From a virus: 30,586 nt of DNA. Below the pieces are notes generated by a model. The model was given only the letters and a program-made list of their open reading frames with translations, did no database searches and was not told the DNA's origin. The translations under genes and the position numbers were made by a program. Positions 6,335-12,669 of this stretch are shown piece by piece. Positions within the stretch are counted from its first letter, which is position 1. Every line of letters starts with the position of its first letter. The DNA is taken from IMG/VR virus record IMGVR_UViG_3300047481_001941, positions 1 through 30,586 of that record; one strand, written 5' to 3'.

Positions 6335-7396
6335 ATGACTTCTTCTACACTTTCAATTCCAAATCAACAAAAAGGTTGGTTTGATTTATTAGATGATTGG
6401 TTAAAAAGGGACAGGTTTGTTTTTGTTGGTTGGAGTGGTTTGCTCTTATTTCCAACAGCATATCTTGCTCTGGGTGGTTGGTTGACTGGAACAACATTTG
6501 TTTCATCGTGGTACACACACGGTATTGCTTCCAGTTATTTGGAAGGTTGCAACTTTTTGACCGCTGCGGTAAGCACCCCTGCTGACGCTATGGGTCATTC
6601 TCTTCTTCTACTTTGGGGTCCTGAGTCTCAGGGAGATTTCGTCCGCTGGTGCCAACTTGGGGGACTCTGGCCTTTTGTGGCGCTCCACGGATCTTTCGCT
6701 CTGATTGGATTTATGCTTCGCCAGTTTGAGATTGCTCGACTGGTCGGTATCAGACCCTATAATGCCATCGCATTCTCTGGTCCTATCGCTGTGTTCGTCA
6801 GCGTCTTCCTGTTGTATCCTCTAGGACAATCCAGTTGGTTCTTTGCACCATCGTTTGGTGTTGCTGCTATCTTCAGGTTCCTTCTGTTTCTTCAGGGTTT
6901 CCACAACTGGACTCTCAACCCCTTTCATATGATGGGAGTTGCTGGTATACTGGGAGGAGCACTGCTCTGTGCGATTCATGGAGCAACTGTAGAAAATACA
7001 CTTTATGAAGATGGCGATCAGTCGAATACTTTCAAAGCGTTTGAACCGACTCAAGAGGAAGAGACTTATTCTATGGTTACGGCTAACAGATTCTGGTCTC
7101 AGATCTTTGGTATTGCTTTCAGCAATAAACGTTGGTTGCACTTTTTTATGCTTTTCGTTCCAGTTATGGGCCTCTGGACTTCTTCTATTGGCATCATCGG
7201 TCTTGCTCTTAACTTACGTGCCTACGACTTTGTATCTCAGGAAGTTAGAGCGGCAGAAGATCCAGAGTTTGAAACGTTCTATACAAAGAACATCCTCCTT
7301 AATGAGGGACTTAGAGCGTGGATGGCACCAGTAGACCAGCCACACGAACAGTTTGTATTTCCAGAGGAAGTGCTCCCGAGGGGCAACGCACTCTAA
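6335..7396 (+). CDS. psbD: Photosystem II D2 protein
   Basis: D2 pairs with D1 in the photosystem II reaction centre. The 353-aa product is complete. Numbering is one ahead of the usual cyanobacterial form: Tyr161 (TyrD), His190, His198 (P680 ligand), His215 and His269 (iron ligands) are all present. The C-terminus VLPRGNAL is typical. It has its own upstream motifs and a strong terminator and is flanked on both sides by HNH genes, consistent with a cassette spread by homing and recombination. The first ~200 nt look AT-rich and phage-like while the middle looks host-like, suggesting mosaic ancestry. Phage copies help keep photosystem II running in infected cells. Confidence 0.99.
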   Translation: MTSSTLSIPNQQKGWFDLLDDWLKRDRFVFVGWSGLLLFPTAYLALGGWLTGTTFVSSWYTHGIASSYLEGCNFLTAAVSTPADAMGHSLLLLWGPESQGDFVRWCQLGGLWPFVALHGSFALIGFMLRQFEIARLVGIRPYNAIAFSGPIAVFVSVFLLYPLGQSSWFFAPSFGVAAIFRFLLFLQGFHNWTLNPFHMMGVAGILGGALLCAIHGATVENTLYEDGDQSNTFKAFEPTQEEETYSMVTANRFWSQIFGIAFSNKRWLHFFMLFVPVMGLWTSSIGIIGLALNLRAYDFVSQEVRAAEDPEFETFYTKNILLNEGLRAWMAPVDQPHEQFVFPEEVLPRGNAL

Positions 7397-7407
7397 AAAT
7401 AAATAGA

Positions 7408-7432
7408 AGGAGTTCTCAGAACTCCTTTTTTT
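7408..7432 (+). terminator. Rho-independent terminator of psbD
   Basis: AGGAGTTC (7408-7415) pairs with GAACTCCT (7419-7426) over a 3-nt loop, followed by a run of seven T (7426-7432). As after psbA, the T-run directly precedes an ATG. Confidence 0.88.
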
Positions 7433-7513
7433 ATGACTATTATTCTTGTGTCCTTCATAGCATTTGGAATTTTTATGTTCCTAATGTCTCTTACAGACCA
7501 TTATCATTATTAA
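7433..7513 (+). CDS. 26-aa hydrophobic peptide next to psbD
   Basis: The ATG abuts the psbD terminator T-run, exactly as for the 40-aa ORF after psbA. The product is one hydrophobic helix (MTIILVSFIAFGIFMFLMSL) with a short His/Tyr tail. Size and topology resemble low-molecular-weight photosystem subunits, but I see no specific identity. No clear RBS is present. It may be a chance ORF; the parallel arrangement after both psb genes is the main support. Confidence 0.4.
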   Translation: MTIILVSFIAFGIFMFLMSLTDHYHY

Positions 7514-7514
7514 A

Positions 7515-7544
7515 ATAAATACTCATAAGTCGCAAGCACTTATG
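7515..7544 (+). promoter_or_regulatory. Late-type motif and start-codon hairpin
   Basis: ATAAATA (7515-7521) is followed by CATAAGT (7524-7530) and ACTTATG (7538-7544), a perfect 7-bp inverted repeat. Its right arm contains the start codon of the HNH gene. In read-through RNA the start would be hidden, whereas a late transcript starting near 7527 would lose part of the left arm. Confidence 0.5.
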
Positions 7545-7913
7545 GGACCTCTCCAATCGCCCGAAGAATACTTGTTCAATCTACAAGCAACAAGTCACTC
7601 AGAAGCAAAACGATTATGGAGAAAGCAAATAAAAGAAAGTTGGGATCATAAATGTGCTTATTGCGGTTCAGAAGAAGATTTAACTCTTGACCATGTTATT
7701 CCACAATCAAAAGGTGGGTTAGACATTACAAGAAATGTAGTATGTTGCTGCAAATCTTGTAATCAATCTAAAGGACACGATCACTGGAAATTGTGGTATG
7801 TCCAGCAAGATTTTTATTGTGAGAGAAAATTTAATTTGATAGAAGAATGGATGGCACCACCAAAACCAACTAATCTTTATGCATATCGTCCAAGGAAAAA
7901 TATTGCATATTAG
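7542..7913 (+). CDS. HNH endonuclease (zinc-binding type)
   Basis: The 123-aa protein has the canonical HNH module: CAYCG, then LTLDHVIPQSKGG (catalytic His), then NVVCCCKSCNQSKG, with two CxxC zinc knuckles. It begins MGPLQSPEEYLFNLQ. This family nicks or cuts DNA; as a free-standing gene beside psbD it is probably a homing endonuclease acting on psb alleles that lack it. It is a different subtype from the NUMOD3-type gene upstream of psbD. Start-codon access may be hairpin-controlled. Confidence 0.9.
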   Translation: MGPLQSPEEYLFNLQATSHSEAKRLWRKQIKESWDHKCAYCGSEEDLTLDHVIPQSKGGLDITRNVVCCCKSCNQSKGHDHWKLWYVQQDFYCERKFNLIEEWMAPPKPTNLYAYRPRKNIAY

Positions 7914-7966
7914 TATCTTCACACAAAAGATACATCTTTAATACATAGAAAGGTTGGAAAAAAACT

Positions 7967-8128
7967 ATGAAAACCCTATCACTTTCAGAAGATCAGATTA
8001 AACTTCTGGCAGACGCTCTTTGGATGCGTCAGAGATGCTTTATTGCAGGAGACAGAAGATTTAAACAATATGGTAGAATGTTAGATGAACTACTTGAAGG
8101 AATGGAGTATACTCCCAGTAGATATTGA
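7967..8128 (+). CDS. 53-aa conserved-type small protein
   Basis: The product starts MKTLSLSEDQIKLLADALWM and ends LLEGMEYTPSRY, a compact, probably all-helical protein. It follows an A/G-rich stretch (GAAAGGTTGGAA) that can serve as RBS. It ends 2 nt before the ATG of the phosphoesterase. The pattern SEDQIKLLADAL recalls small helical proteins that T4-like cyanophages carry in numbers. The function is unknown. Confidence 0.7.
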   Translation: MKTLSLSEDQIKLLADALWMRQRCFIAGDRRFKQYGRMLDELLEGMEYTPSRY

Positions 8129-8130
8129 TT

Positions 8131-8838
8131 ATGACTTACGATACAGTATTCATCTCTGACGTTCATTTAGGAACTCCCAGATGCAACACAAAAAAGTTTT
8201 ATAAGTTTCTTAAAGAACTTAAAACCAAAAAGTTAGTGATGGTAGGTGATATCATAGACATCTACTGTATGGAAAAATATAATACTCGCTGGACGAAAGA
8301 TCATACCGAGTGTGTTCATCAGATTATTAACTTAGTCAAGAAAGGTACAGAAGTCGTTTATATTCTTGGAAATCACGAGGGTCAGATTCGTCGGTATTGT
8401 GATTTTGAGCATAAGAACTTCCGAATGGTAGATGAGTATGTTCACAAGGATTCAAACGGAAATAAGTTTCTTTGTGTTCACGGAGATAAGTATTCGGAAT
8501 ATTCTTCTGGGTCTTGGAAACAATTGGTGTTTAATAAAGGTTATGAGATTATTACTCCATTAAGTTTATGGTTAGAAAGATTCTTCCGATTTTCTTTGGT
8601 TTATGCTTTAAAAAATAGTGTGAGGGGAAAGAACTATATCAATCAATACGAAACTGATATTGCTTCTTACTGTGCCCAAAGAGATAAAAAATACGATGGA
8701 GTTATTTGTGGACACATTCATTCTGGAAATATTCGTAACTTTGAAAAGATTACTTATATGTGTTGTGGAGATTTTGTGGATACCTGCTCTGCAATTGTGG
8801 AAAAAAATGGAATTTATTCACTTGAAAAATATCGATGA
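8131..8838 (+). CDS. Calcineurin-like metallophosphoesterase
   Basis: All metal-binding motifs are present in order: SDVHLG (D10, H12), VGDIID (D40), GNHE (81-83), VHGD (H117), GHIHSG (H195, H197). The layout is closest to the UDP-2,3-diacylglucosamine hydrolase (LpxH)-like branch, although the substrate cannot be read from sequence. It would hydrolyse phosphodiester or phosphomonoester bonds with two metals. The ATG at 8131 was chosen over an in-frame TTG at 8125. It is coupled downstream by an ATGA overlap. In a phage it could act on lipid A precursors, nucleotides or nucleic acid ends; this is open. Confidence 0.9.
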   Translation: MTYDTVFISDVHLGTPRCNTKKFYKFLKELKTKKLVMVGDIIDIYCMEKYNTRWTKDHTECVHQIINLVKKGTEVVYILGNHEGQIRRYCDFEHKNFRMVDEYVHKDSNGNKFLCVHGDKYSEYSSGSWKQLVFNKGYEIITPLSLWLERFFRFSLVYALKNSVRGKNYINQYETDIASYCAQRDKKYDGVICGHIHSGNIRNFEKITYMCCGDFVDTCSAIVEKNGIYSLEKYR

Positions 8839-8954
8839 TTACTACAGAGACGCCATATAAACTCGCAGAGATTATTAGAGATACTTGGCCAGGTCTTTAC
8901 AGACCGGCAAAAGAAACTTATAATATAAAAAGTCAGAAGAAAAAGAATGTATGA
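8835..8954 (+). CDS. 39-aa small basic protein
   Basis: The ATG overlaps the phosphoesterase stop (ATGA) and the ORF overlaps the next gene by 8 nt, so it fits exactly into the operon. The product begins MITTETPYKLAEIIRDTWPG and ends in a Lys-rich tail (SQKKKNV). No family is recognised. Its tight coupling on both sides supports translation. Confidence 0.6.
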   Translation: MITTETPYKLAEIIRDTWPGLYRPAKETYNIKSQKKKNV

Positions 8955-9231
8955 TTATTGGGTAGTGACAGATAAAACCATAGGTAGAGTGATTGCTCAC
9001 TGCGGTGAAGAAAAAGATGCTTTAATGTTAGTTGGATTTGATAAGAACAGAAGAACTTATCGAAAGCAAAAGTTCATTATGGACCAAGTCATTACGGTAA
9101 CAACGACAACAGACAAACAACTTCCGGGTCAACAAGGACTACCTGCTGCAAAAGAAGAACTACCTCCTGTAGATTTTCAACAACAAGTATGGTTGCCTGA
9201 GGGACAAGGAATTCCAGTTAATGCTAAATAA
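8947..9231 (+). CDS. 94-aa cyanophage-type hypothetical protein
   Basis: It begins MYDYWVVTDKTIGRVIAHCG, with a strand-rich N-terminal part and a Gln/Pro-rich C-terminal half (QLPGQQGLPAAKEELPP). No known motif is seen. It overlaps the preceding small gene by 8 nt, and a CTAAATA motif sits at its 3' end (9224-9230). The N-terminus might form a small beta domain; function is unknown. Confidence 0.72.
   Translation: MYDYWVVTDKTIGRVIAHCGEEKDALMLVGFDKNRRTYRKQKFIMDQVITVTTTTDKQLPGQQGLPAAKEELPPVDFQQQVWLPEGQGIPVNAK
9224..9230 (+). promoter_or_regulatory. Late-type promoter motif CTAAATA before glutaredoxin
   Basis: It overlaps the stop region of the upstream gene and lies 21 nt before the glutaredoxin ATG. 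Confidence 0.4.
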
Positions 9232-9251
9232 CTTTCAGTTTAGTGAGAATC

Positions 9252-9488
9252 ATGAAGTTTACAGTTTATTCAAAAGACGGTTGCCCATATTGCACAAAAG
9301 TCCAACAGGTGCTAGAGTTAGCAGAACTGCAACATGTAGTTTACAAACTTGGAGTGGATTTTAGTCGTGAAGAATTCTATGCAGAATTTGGACAAGGTTC
9401 TACTTTCCCCCAAGTTATTGTAGATGAAAAACATATTGGTGGATGTACTGATACCGTTCAATATCTGAAGGAGCAGAATTTGGTTTAA
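9252..9488 (+). CDS. Glutaredoxin (NrdC-like)
   Basis: The protein has KFTVYSKDGCPYCTKVQ with the CPYC redox site near the N-terminus. It continues with STFPQVIVDEKHIGG (cis-Pro and GSH-binding region) and CTDTVQYLKEQ. At 78 aa it is a normal short glutaredoxin. It transfers electrons to targets such as ribonucleotide reductase, supporting dNTP synthesis; T4 nrdC plays this role. The start could also be GTG 9243. It is coupled to the next gene by a TAATG overlap. Confidence 0.93.
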   Translation: MKFTVYSKDGCPYCTKVQQVLELAELQHVVYKLGVDFSREEFYAEFGQGSTFPQVIVDEKHIGGCTDTVQYLKEQNLV

Positions 9489-9847
9489 TGGATAGCAACT
9501 TTCACGAAGTTTATGGTGATGTTGAAAAAGCGATTGATTATGCTTTTAAAGGACAGTTTGTTTTAAAGTTTTATGATTATCTAAAAGTTCGTGGAACCAA
9601 AAGAATAGAAGTTGAAGAGTTTATTGAAAGTGCAACTGCAAGTGAGTTAAGTAATCTTGTAATGGATCTTGATGATTATCTTGAAGGTGGTTCTGATGAA
9701 ATGCACAAACAACTTCGTGAAGGTTATGGACACATTCCAAAACCACAGGCAAGAAAAATCAGAAACTACTTATATGCTATCTTAGAGGATGCATGGAAAT
9801 ATAGTCATGACAAAAGACCAGGACGAAGGAAAAAGGAAACTAAATAA
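9488..9847 (+). CDS. 119-aa acidic/helical hypothetical protein
   Basis: It starts MDSNFHEVYGDVEKAIDYAF and is mainly helical, with an acidic centre (VMDLDDYLEGGSDEM) and a basic end (KRPGRRKKETK). No enzyme motif is visible. It starts in the glutaredoxin stop (TAATG) and its 3' end overlaps the following gene. Gene order suggests a conserved cyanophage small gene cluster. Confidence 0.75.
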   Translation: MDSNFHEVYGDVEKAIDYAFKGQFVLKFYDYLKVRGTKRIEVEEFIESATASELSNLVMDLDDYLEGGSDEMHKQLREGYGHIPKPQARKIRNYLYAILEDAWKYSHDKRPGRRKKETK

Positions 9848-10010
9848 TGATGAACCCCAAATTAATCGGGGTGTTGAGTTATTACTACGCAATAGGAGAA
9901 GATCAGAAAAACCAAAAACTTTTCAAGTGAAGTTTGGTAAGATGATCTCTCTCTTCCGCAGAGAGTTTCATTTCTTTATAGACTTTCATTTTGACATAAG
10001 AAAAAAGTAA
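9807..10010 (+). CDS. 67-aa basic conserved cyanophage-type protein
   Basis: The ATG at 9807 is preferred over 9789; the product starts MTKDQDEGKRKLNNDEPQ. The C-terminal half, PKTFQVKFGKMISLFRREFH followed by FFIDFHFDIRKK, is a pattern I recall as common in cyanomyovirus small proteins. It overlaps the upstream gene by 41 nt in another frame. It is very basic, with an aromatic amphipathic end that could bind nucleic acid or membrane. Function is unknown. Confidence 0.72.
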   Translation: MTKDQDEGKRKLNNDEPQINRGVELLLRNRRRSEKPKTFQVKFGKMISLFRREFHFFIDFHFDIRKK

Positions 10011-10028
10011 ATTCTCTGGAGAAGACAA

Positions 10029-10256
10029 ATGTTAGCAGTAACTCTAACCATAGGAACACTGGTCTCAATTATGTTCTTTTTTGTAGGAGGAGTAGTAGGA
10101 TGGTTAGCAAAAGAACACTTCTACCAAACTCAACCAGTTTACGTTCACCCAGAGATGTTTGATTCAAATGGGAATATAATACCCGACGAAATTTTAGCTG
10201 TGAGATTTGAAAACGATTATGAGTACACCGACGAAGACGAAGAAGACGACGATTGA
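10029..10256 (+). CDS. 75-aa membrane-anchored acidic protein
   Basis: It has one N-terminal transmembrane segment (MLAVTLTIGTLVSIMFFFVG), then a soluble part (PEMFDSNGNIIPDEIL) and a strongly acidic tail (YTDEDEEDDD). TCTGGAGAAG lies upstream as RBS. The 3' end overlaps the next gene by 38 nt. It probably sits in the inner membrane with the acidic tail in the cytoplasm or periplasm. Its family is not recognised. Confidence 0.75.
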   Translation: MLAVTLTIGTLVSIMFFFVGGVVGWLAKEHFYQTQPVYVHPEMFDSNGNIIPDEILAVRFENDYEYTDEDEEDDD

Positions 10257-10791
10257 AAAACCAATCGATACTCTTCCCCCAAATCCTTTTGTATATGAAA
10301 TTTTAGAGCTTGCTTCGAAGCAAAGAAGTAATGCTAAAAAAGTGGAGGTTCTTAAAACTTATGCACACGATTCTGTTAAAAGTATTTTTATTTGGAACTT
10401 TGATGAATCAGTAATAAGTCTCCTCCCAGAAGGTGATGTTCCTTATGCTGATGCAAATGATCAGACTGTTTACTCAGGAACTCTCTCTGAGAACTTAGCA
10501 AAAGAAGCATCTGGTGGAGAGTCTGCTACGGGACAAGATCTTGATGGTAGAGGTAAAACATCACTTAGGAGAGAGTATCAAAATCTCTACCATTTTGTAA
10601 AAGGTGGTAACCGAAATCTAAATAATATTCGTAGAGAGATGATGTTCATCAATCTTTTACGAGGACTTCATCCCAAAGATGCAGAAATATTAATTCTTAC
10701 AAAAGATAAAAAACTTTCATCTAAGTATAAAATCACAAAAGAAAATGTAGCAGAAGCTTATCCCGACATTCAGTGGGGAGGTCGTTCGTGA
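10219..10791 (+). CDS. Conserved cyanophage protein (possibly DUF6433)
   Basis: The 190-aa product (ATG 10219; an in-frame TTG at 10207 was rejected) has a Thr/Lys-rich N-terminus followed by PFVYEILELASKQRSNAKKV. It also contains SLRREYQNLYHFVKGGNR and EMMFINLLRGLHPKDAEIL. From memory this resembles the T4-like cyanophage family called DUF6433; it was not verified. It is helical and basic, with no catalytic signature. Its stop overlaps the GTG start of the next gene. It may be DNA-associated. Confidence 0.75.
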   Translation: MSTPTKTKKTTIEKPIDTLPPNPFVYEILELASKQRSNAKKVEVLKTYAHDSVKSIFIWNFDESVISLLPEGDVPYADANDQTVYSGTLSENLAKEASGGESATGQDLDGRGKTSLRREYQNLYHFVKGGNRNLNNIRREMMFINLLRGLHPKDAEILILTKDKKLSSKYKITKENVAEAYPDIQWGGRS

Positions 10792-11123
10792 CAGTTGCTG
10801 TAGATACGGAGAAAAGTATGGCAGAAAAAGAAAAAGAAGAAAAAAATATTCTGCCTAGTAGTTATGGATGTGAAGTATTGCTTCAAGGCACTACATTAGA
10901 TAAAGTAAAAGATCCTTCTTTTCCAACTGACGCTTTCTTAATTTGGTATAATAATGAAGGATCCAAAAAACTTGATTTAGTAAGAGGGTCTAGATCTCGT
11001 ATATTTGATATGTACTATGATAAATACGGTCCAGGAGCTATTCAAAAGATAGACTTTGGATATGGAAGAACAAACCCTAAACTATGGGGATATAAACAAC
11101 CAGAAAAGAAAAAGAAGAGATGA
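10788..11123 (+). CDS. 111-aa conserved-type hypothetical protein
   Basis: GTG 10788 was chosen because GGGGAGG (10775-10781) sits 6 nt upstream and the GTG overlaps the previous stop (GTGA). ATG 10818 is an alternative. After a charged N-terminus the protein has YGCEVLLQGTTLDKVKDPSF and DAFLIWYNNEGSKKLDLVRG, then a basic tail (QPEKKKKR). The middle looks like a small beta-rich domain. No function is assigned. It is coupled by ATGA overlap to the next gene. Confidence 0.72.
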   Translation: MTVAVDTEKSMAEKEKEEKNILPSSYGCEVLLQGTTLDKVKDPSFPTDAFLIWYNNEGSKKLDLVRGSRSRIFDMYYDKYGPGAIQKIDFGYGRTNPKLWGYKQPEKKKKR

Positions 11124-11338
11124 GCGAAGGTTTTAGAGGATTTGCTAAACCAGCAAAAGATAAAGAACTTAAACTGTATATTAAAAACAGAGAAGTTGAA
11201 AAACTTATTAAAGAATATAAAAAACTTAAAAAGTATCAAAAATCATCAATATTTGAGATTGAAAAACTTTCTGGACAAGAAACTAAGATAGATAAATTAC
11301 TAAACGAATATGGGATAGACCCCGAAGCAATTGAATAA
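11120..11338 (+). CDS. 72-aa coiled-coil type small protein
   Basis: It begins MSEGFRGFAKPAKDKELKLY, and the middle is a Lys/Glu-rich helix (EKLIKEYKKLKKYQKSSIFE) likely to be coiled coil. It ends with an acidic helix (LLNEYGIDPEAIE). It starts in the previous stop and ends with TAATG shared with speD, so it is an internal operon gene. Its function is unknown; small size and charge could suit a protein-protein adaptor. Confidence 0.7.
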   Translation: MSEGFRGFAKPAKDKELKLYIKNREVEKLIKEYKKLKKYQKSSIFEIEKLSGQETKIDKLLNEYGIDPEAIE

Positions 11339-11664
11339 TGGGAAAGCATTATCTTCTTAACTTGTATGAATGCTCGTTTGTCCTTTTGGATGACGAGCGT
11401 TGTCTTATAGATCTATTAGAAAATGCAGCAATTGCAAGTGGTGCTACTGTGGTACAAACTATTTCAAAGAAATTTGAACCACAAGGAGTTACTGTAATTT
11501 GCCTATTGTCTGAAAGTCATATCAGCATTCACACTTGGCCCGAAGAAGGTAAGGCAGCAGTAGACGTTTATACTTGCGGCGATTGTAATCCTAAGATCGG
11601 ATGTGACATTATCATCCAACAACTTTACGCACAAAATCATACCTTGAGTTATATTGAAAGGTAA
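11338..11664 (+). CDS. speD: S-adenosylmethionine decarboxylase proenzyme
   Basis: SpeD decarboxylates S-adenosylmethionine to supply aminopropyl groups for spermidine synthesis. The bacterial short-form signature is clear: LLSESHISIHTWPE, with self-cleavage before Ser60 to form the pyruvoyl group, His65, and DVYTCGDCNP with Cys80. At 108 aa it is near the usual length. It is a known cyanophage auxiliary gene. It starts by TAATG overlap in the small-gene operon and is followed by a CTAAATA motif and a new SD. Spermidine could aid DNA packaging or photosystem stability; that part is inference. Confidence 0.96.
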   Translation: MGKHYLLNLYECSFVLLDDERCLIDLLENAAIASGATVVQTISKKFEPQGVTVICLLSESHISIHTWPEEGKAAVDVYTCGDCNPKIGCDIIIQQLYAQNHTLSYIER

Positions 11665-11666
11665 TG

Positions 11667-11687
11667 CTAAATAACCCTATATGGAGA
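11667..11687 (+). promoter_or_regulatory. Late-type motif and SD that decide the next start
   Basis: CTAAATA lies at 11667-11673 and GGAGA at 11683-11687, 6 nt before ATG 11694. This favours the downstream ATG over the one at 11664. Confidence 0.5.
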
Positions 11688-11693
11688 TTGCAT

Positions 11694-12014
11694 ATGCTCT
11701 CTACACAATATCGTTTGCGTCTTGAAGCAATCTGCGAACGAATTGCAAAACATGAAGAAGTAAGTTTAGAAGACATGATATGGGCAGAGAAACTTGCTAA
11801 AGCAAATAGAGCGGCAGCAACCATTCTGCGACAAGCAAGAAGAACCGCAGAAAATCCTAATATGATGGAGGGAGATATGGATGATTTTTTAAACCAACTT
11901 GACATCGGTGGAATAGGCAACGAACGTTTTGGCAAACGTGGATTTGATGACATCGATGATATGGTTGATTGGTGGACAAAAGATAAACCTGATGACTGGC
12001 GGCAGCGAGATTAA
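11694..12014 (+). CDS. 106-aa conserved-type helical protein
   Basis: ATG 11694 is favoured by the SD; ATG 11664 is possible because it overlaps the speD stop. It starts MLSTQYRLRLEAICERIAKH, continues with a helical segment rich in Ala/Arg (WAEKLAKANRAAATILRQAR), and ends in an acidic Trp-containing tail (DDMVDWWTKDKPDDW). Similar small proteins occur in cyanophages from memory. No catalytic motif is seen. The gene ends just before the early promoter of the riboswitch unit. Confidence 0.73.
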   Translation: MLSTQYRLRLEAICERIAKHEEVSLEDMIWAEKLAKANRAAATILRQARRTAENPNMMEGDMDDFLNQLDIGGIGNERFGKRGFDDIDDMVDWWTKDKPDDWRQRD

Positions 12015-12040
12015 AACGGTATCACATTTTACAAAACTTC

Positions 12041-12069
12041 TTGACTAAATACGTCATGAGGTCTATAAT
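12041..12069 (+). promoter_or_regulatory. Strong sigma70-type promoter of the riboswitch unit
   Basis: TTGACT (12041-12046), a 17-nt spacer and TATAAT (12064-12069) are close to consensus. CTAAATA (12045-12051) overlaps the -35, so host-type and late recognition could both occur. Transcription would start about 12076, just at the first stem of the riboswitch. Confidence 0.75.
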
Positions 12070-12076
12070 GACTTTA

Positions 12077-12169
12077 CGTTCATCCAGGTAACTGGACGCA
12101 AGTAGGACGGCGGAACGGATCGTTCATTCGCTATTCGCAAATAGCGAACGCAAACCGCCCGAAGGAACG
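12077..12169 (+). promoter_or_regulatory. Glutamine riboswitch (glnA / Downstream-peptide class)
   Basis: The conserved blocks of this cyanobacterial class are present: CGTTCATCC at 12077-12085, GGACGCAAGTAGG at 12094-12106, and CCCGAAGGAACG at 12158-12169. CGTTC (12077-12081) pairs with GAACG (12165-12169) as P1. TCCAG (12083-12087) pairs with CTGGA (12092-12096) over GTAA. GGCGG (12109-12113) pairs with CCGCC (12155-12159), enclosing a 9-bp hairpin (12127-12135 with 12140-12148). The known class binds L-glutamine and sits before short ORFs in cyanobacteria and cyanophages. It was recognised by eye, not by covariance search. Confidence 0.85.
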
Positions 12170-12204
12170 GGACTAACCATCTCATTTCTTTGGAGGAACC
12201 CCCA

Positions 12205-12342
12205 ATGTCTAAAGTAGTTTATCGCGGTGTTGAGTATGACACCGAAGCACGTCGTCAGGCACAGCAGCAGGTACAGCAACAACCCCAACAGTACAACGAA
12301 GTTTATCGCGGAGTTAAGTACACTAAGGAGGGGCATAAATGA
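12205..12342 (+). CDS. Riboswitch-controlled 45-aa peptide with two YRGV motifs
   Basis: This is the downstream peptide of the glutamine riboswitch. It contains VVYRGVEYD near the N-terminus and EVYRGVKYT near the C-terminus, separated by a Gln-rich spacer with 9 Gln (QAQQQVQQQPQQ). YRGVxY is the hallmark of DUF4278-like small cyanobacterial proteins; as I recall, some of these (PirA-type) act in nitrogen regulation through PII, which I could not verify here. GGAGG at 12192-12196 is an 8-nt-spaced RBS. It probably tunes host nitrogen metabolism during infection. It is coupled by ATGA to the next peptide. Confidence 0.85.
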   Translation: MSKVVYRGVEYDTEARRQAQQQVQQQPQQYNEVYRGVKYTKEGHK

Positions 12343-12437
12343 AAAAACTTAATGTTCTCCAACTCATCAAAGAGCAGAAGCAAAAAGAAGAGAGGCGTCG
12401 TAAAGCATCTCTTGCTACTCTAGTAGCAGCAAAATGA
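12339..12437 (+). CDS. 32-aa basic peptide, second gene of the riboswitch unit
   Basis: Its ATG overlaps the stop of the YRGV peptide. The product MKKLNVLQLIKEQKQKEERR, followed by a short hydrophobic end (LATLVAAK), is a single charged helix. It ends just before the terminator at 12441. No family is recognised. Being co-transcribed with the riboswitch peptide, it may act in the same process. Confidence 0.6.
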   Translation: MKKLNVLQLIKEQKQKEERRRKASLATLVAAK

Positions 12438-12440
12438 TTC

Positions 12441-12469
12441 AGAGGGGTCTTGACGACCCCTCTTTTTTT
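12441..12469 (+). terminator. Rho-independent terminator whose loop is a -35 box
   Basis: AGAGGGGTC (12441-12449) pairs with GACCCCTCT (12455-12463), followed by seven T (12463-12469). The 5-nt loop TTGAC plus the first stem base forms TTGACG. Confidence 0.92.
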
Positions 12470-12478
12470 GGGTATAAT
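12450..12478 (+). promoter_or_regulatory. Sigma70-type promoter overlapping the terminator
   Basis: TTGACG (12450-12455) and TATAAT (12473-12478) are separated by exactly 17 nt. The spacer is the terminator's right arm and T-run. It would drive the 55-aa gene and thyX. Confidence 0.7.
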
Positions 12479-12501
12479 TAGCTTTGTCAGCATTCATATG
12501 A

Positions 12502-12669
12502 ATGGATAAAGAGAAGCTTAAGTTAATCGTCAGAAACCTTGAGTCTTTAGTAGAATGTCTAAAGTCAGAGATTTATTCTGATGTAGATTCTTATAAAACA
12601 AGCTATGAAGAAGTAGCACCTTACATTTCAGATTACGACGAAGTATTTTATGAAGACGATGATGAATGA
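12502..12669 (+). CDS. 55-aa acidic small protein before thyX
   Basis: It starts MDKEKLKLIVRNLESLVECL, an amphipathic helix, and ends with a Tyr/Asp/Glu-rich acidic tail (YISDYDEVFYEDDDE). It is the first gene after the terminator-promoter element, and its 3' end overlaps the thyX start. No family is recognised. The strongly acidic C-terminus is DNA-mimic-like, which is only an impression. Confidence 0.65.
   Translation: MDKEKLKLIVRNLESLVECLKSEIYSDVDSYKTSYEEVAPYISDYDEVFYEDDDE

Noticed and set aside
7005-7334. 109-aa plus-strand ORF inside psbD
   Set aside because: It is an out-of-frame shadow of D2.
10618-10624. CTAAATA inside the gene at 10219 (another at 15871-15877 inside gp59)
   Set aside because: Both are deep in coding sequence with no gene start soon after, so they are not called promoters.
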